Shown one piece after another: positions 63,593 to 64,000 of a stretch of 64,000 bases of DNA; positions within the stretch are counted from its first letter, which is position 1, and the number at the start of each line of letters is the position of its first letter. Source of the stretch: Streptomyces sp. A012304 (GTDB lineage: Bacteria > Actinomycetota > Actinomycetes > Streptomycetales > Streptomycetaceae); the NCBI RefSeq assembly GCF_026008495.1, contig NZ_BQUN01000106.1, positions 32,641 through 96,640 of the forward strand, given 5' to 3'. The translations under genes were made by a program, and so were the position numbers. The notes below the pieces were generated by a model. It saw only the letters and a program-made list of their open reading frames with translations. It did not search any database and was not told where the DNA came from.

Positions 63593-64000
63593 GCCGGTTC
63601 CTGTTCGTCGTGCCGCCGCTGACCGGGCACATCAATCCGGCCGTGGGGGTCGCCGCCGAGCTGACCGGGCGGGGGCACCGGGTGGCGTGGGCGTGCGCCG
63701 ATCCGGGACTGGTCGCACGGCTCGCGGGGGCCGGGGCCGAGGTCTTCGCGTGCGCCGGGGCGCCCGAGGGGAGCCGGCCGCCCGAGCTGCGGGGCCCGGA
63801 GGCGCTGAGGTTCCTGTGGGAGTGGTACCTGCTGCCGCTGGCCGAGGCGATGGCGCCGGGGGTGCGGGCGGCCGTGGAGGCGTTCCGGCCGGACGTCGTC
63901 GTCGCCGACCAGCAGGCCTTCGCGGGCGCGCTGGTCGCGGAGCGGCTGGGCGTGCCGTGGGCGACCTCGGCGACCACGTCGGCCGAGTTCACCGATCCGC
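63589..64000 (+). CDS. Family 1 (UGT/MGT-like) glycosyltransferase, cut by window end
   Basis: This frame is open to the window edge. It starts VSRFLFVVPPLTGHINPAVG, with VAAELTGRGHRVAWACADPG and VVADQQAFAGALVAERLGVP following. This is the N-terminal acceptor domain of GT-B, family 1 antibiotic and lipid glycosyltransferases (the conserved GHINP motif). The GTG at 63589 overlaps the hydrolase stop (GTGA). Only 137 codons are visible, so the donor-binding domain is off the window. It suggests the product of the megasynthases is glycosylated, that is, a glycolipid or polyene glycoside. Confidence 0.88.
   Translation, partial: MSRFLFVVPPLTGHINPAVGVAAELTGRGHRVAWACADPGLVARLAGAGAEVFACAGAPEGSRPPELRGPEALRFLWEWYLLPLAEAMAPGVRAAVEAFRPDVVVADQQAFAGALVAERLGVPWATSATTSAEFTDP

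Overview
The window is very GC-rich chromosomal DNA. Third codon positions are almost all G or C, GTG and even TTG starts occur, genes overlap by 4 bp (ATGA/GTGA), and the gene families are typical of actinomycetes. It looks like a Streptomyces chromosome, probably an accessory-rich region. No phage, plasmid or insertion-sequence gene was seen. The only RNA gene found is one tRNA-Pro.

Region 1 (1 to about 18.6 kb) looks like an uncharacterised natural-product cluster. The leftward block holds a Gfo/Idh/MocA oxidoreductase (cut by the window edge), two tandem paralogous cobalamin-type radical SAM enzymes, an unusual ketosynthase fused to a dead ketosynthase-like half, a family 2 glycosyltransferase, a carrier protein and a third cobalamin-type radical SAM enzyme. 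Next come a PIG-L deacetylase, an atypical winged-helix regulator translationally coupled to a P-loop protein, a methyltransferase coupled to a SPASM radical SAM enzyme, and then a rightward block of carbamoyltransferase, DegT aminotransferase, glutathione peroxidase and cytochrome P450. The product is not recognisable from sequence alone. It plausibly has a carrier-bound acyl or polyketide-like chain, sugar or aminocyclitol parts, C-methylation and a carbamoyl group.

Region 2 (18.6 to 29.5 kb) is mostly housekeeping. It has an ABC exporter facing a membrane flippase-like gene across a small palindromic operator, a HEAT/LRV-like repeat protein, an MscS channel, a secreted M1 aminopeptidase, monomeric NADP-isocitrate dehydrogenase and an N-formylglutamate amidohydrolase.

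Region 3 (29.5 to 38.3 kb) is a protease-rich regulatory module. It holds an ECF-like sigma factor, a small acidic protein, a subtilase without a signal peptide, a TPR-like CHAT protease, a LuxR/STAND-like regulator carrying an in-frame 21-bp minisatellite, and a metzincin-type metalloprotease without a signal peptide. A recurrent TGATAC-type box lies upstream of three of these genes.

Region 4 (38.4 to 40.7 kb) is a small sugar-phosphate unit (PfkB kinase and class II aldolase) divergent from a TetR regulator, with a perfect inverted repeat between them. Region 5 (40.7 to 49.4 kb) looks like a biological-conflict (immune-like) module read leftward: NACHT-LRR NTPase, MoxR AAA ATPase, degenerate VWA-like partner, beta-propeller plus catalytically dead alpha-amylase-like protein, and TIR protein. 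It abuts tRNA-Pro(GGG).

Region 6 (49.4 to 64 kb) starts with a LacI regulator and a 0.6-kb control region with palindromes and hairpins. A rightward PUFA-synthase-like operon follows: a PfaD-like-KS-AT-ACP-KR megasynthase, a KS-AT-DH-PPTase megasynthase, a discrete ACP, an alpha/beta hydrolase and a family 1 glycosyltransferase that runs off the end. Together these suggest an iteratively built, glycosylated lipid or polyene.
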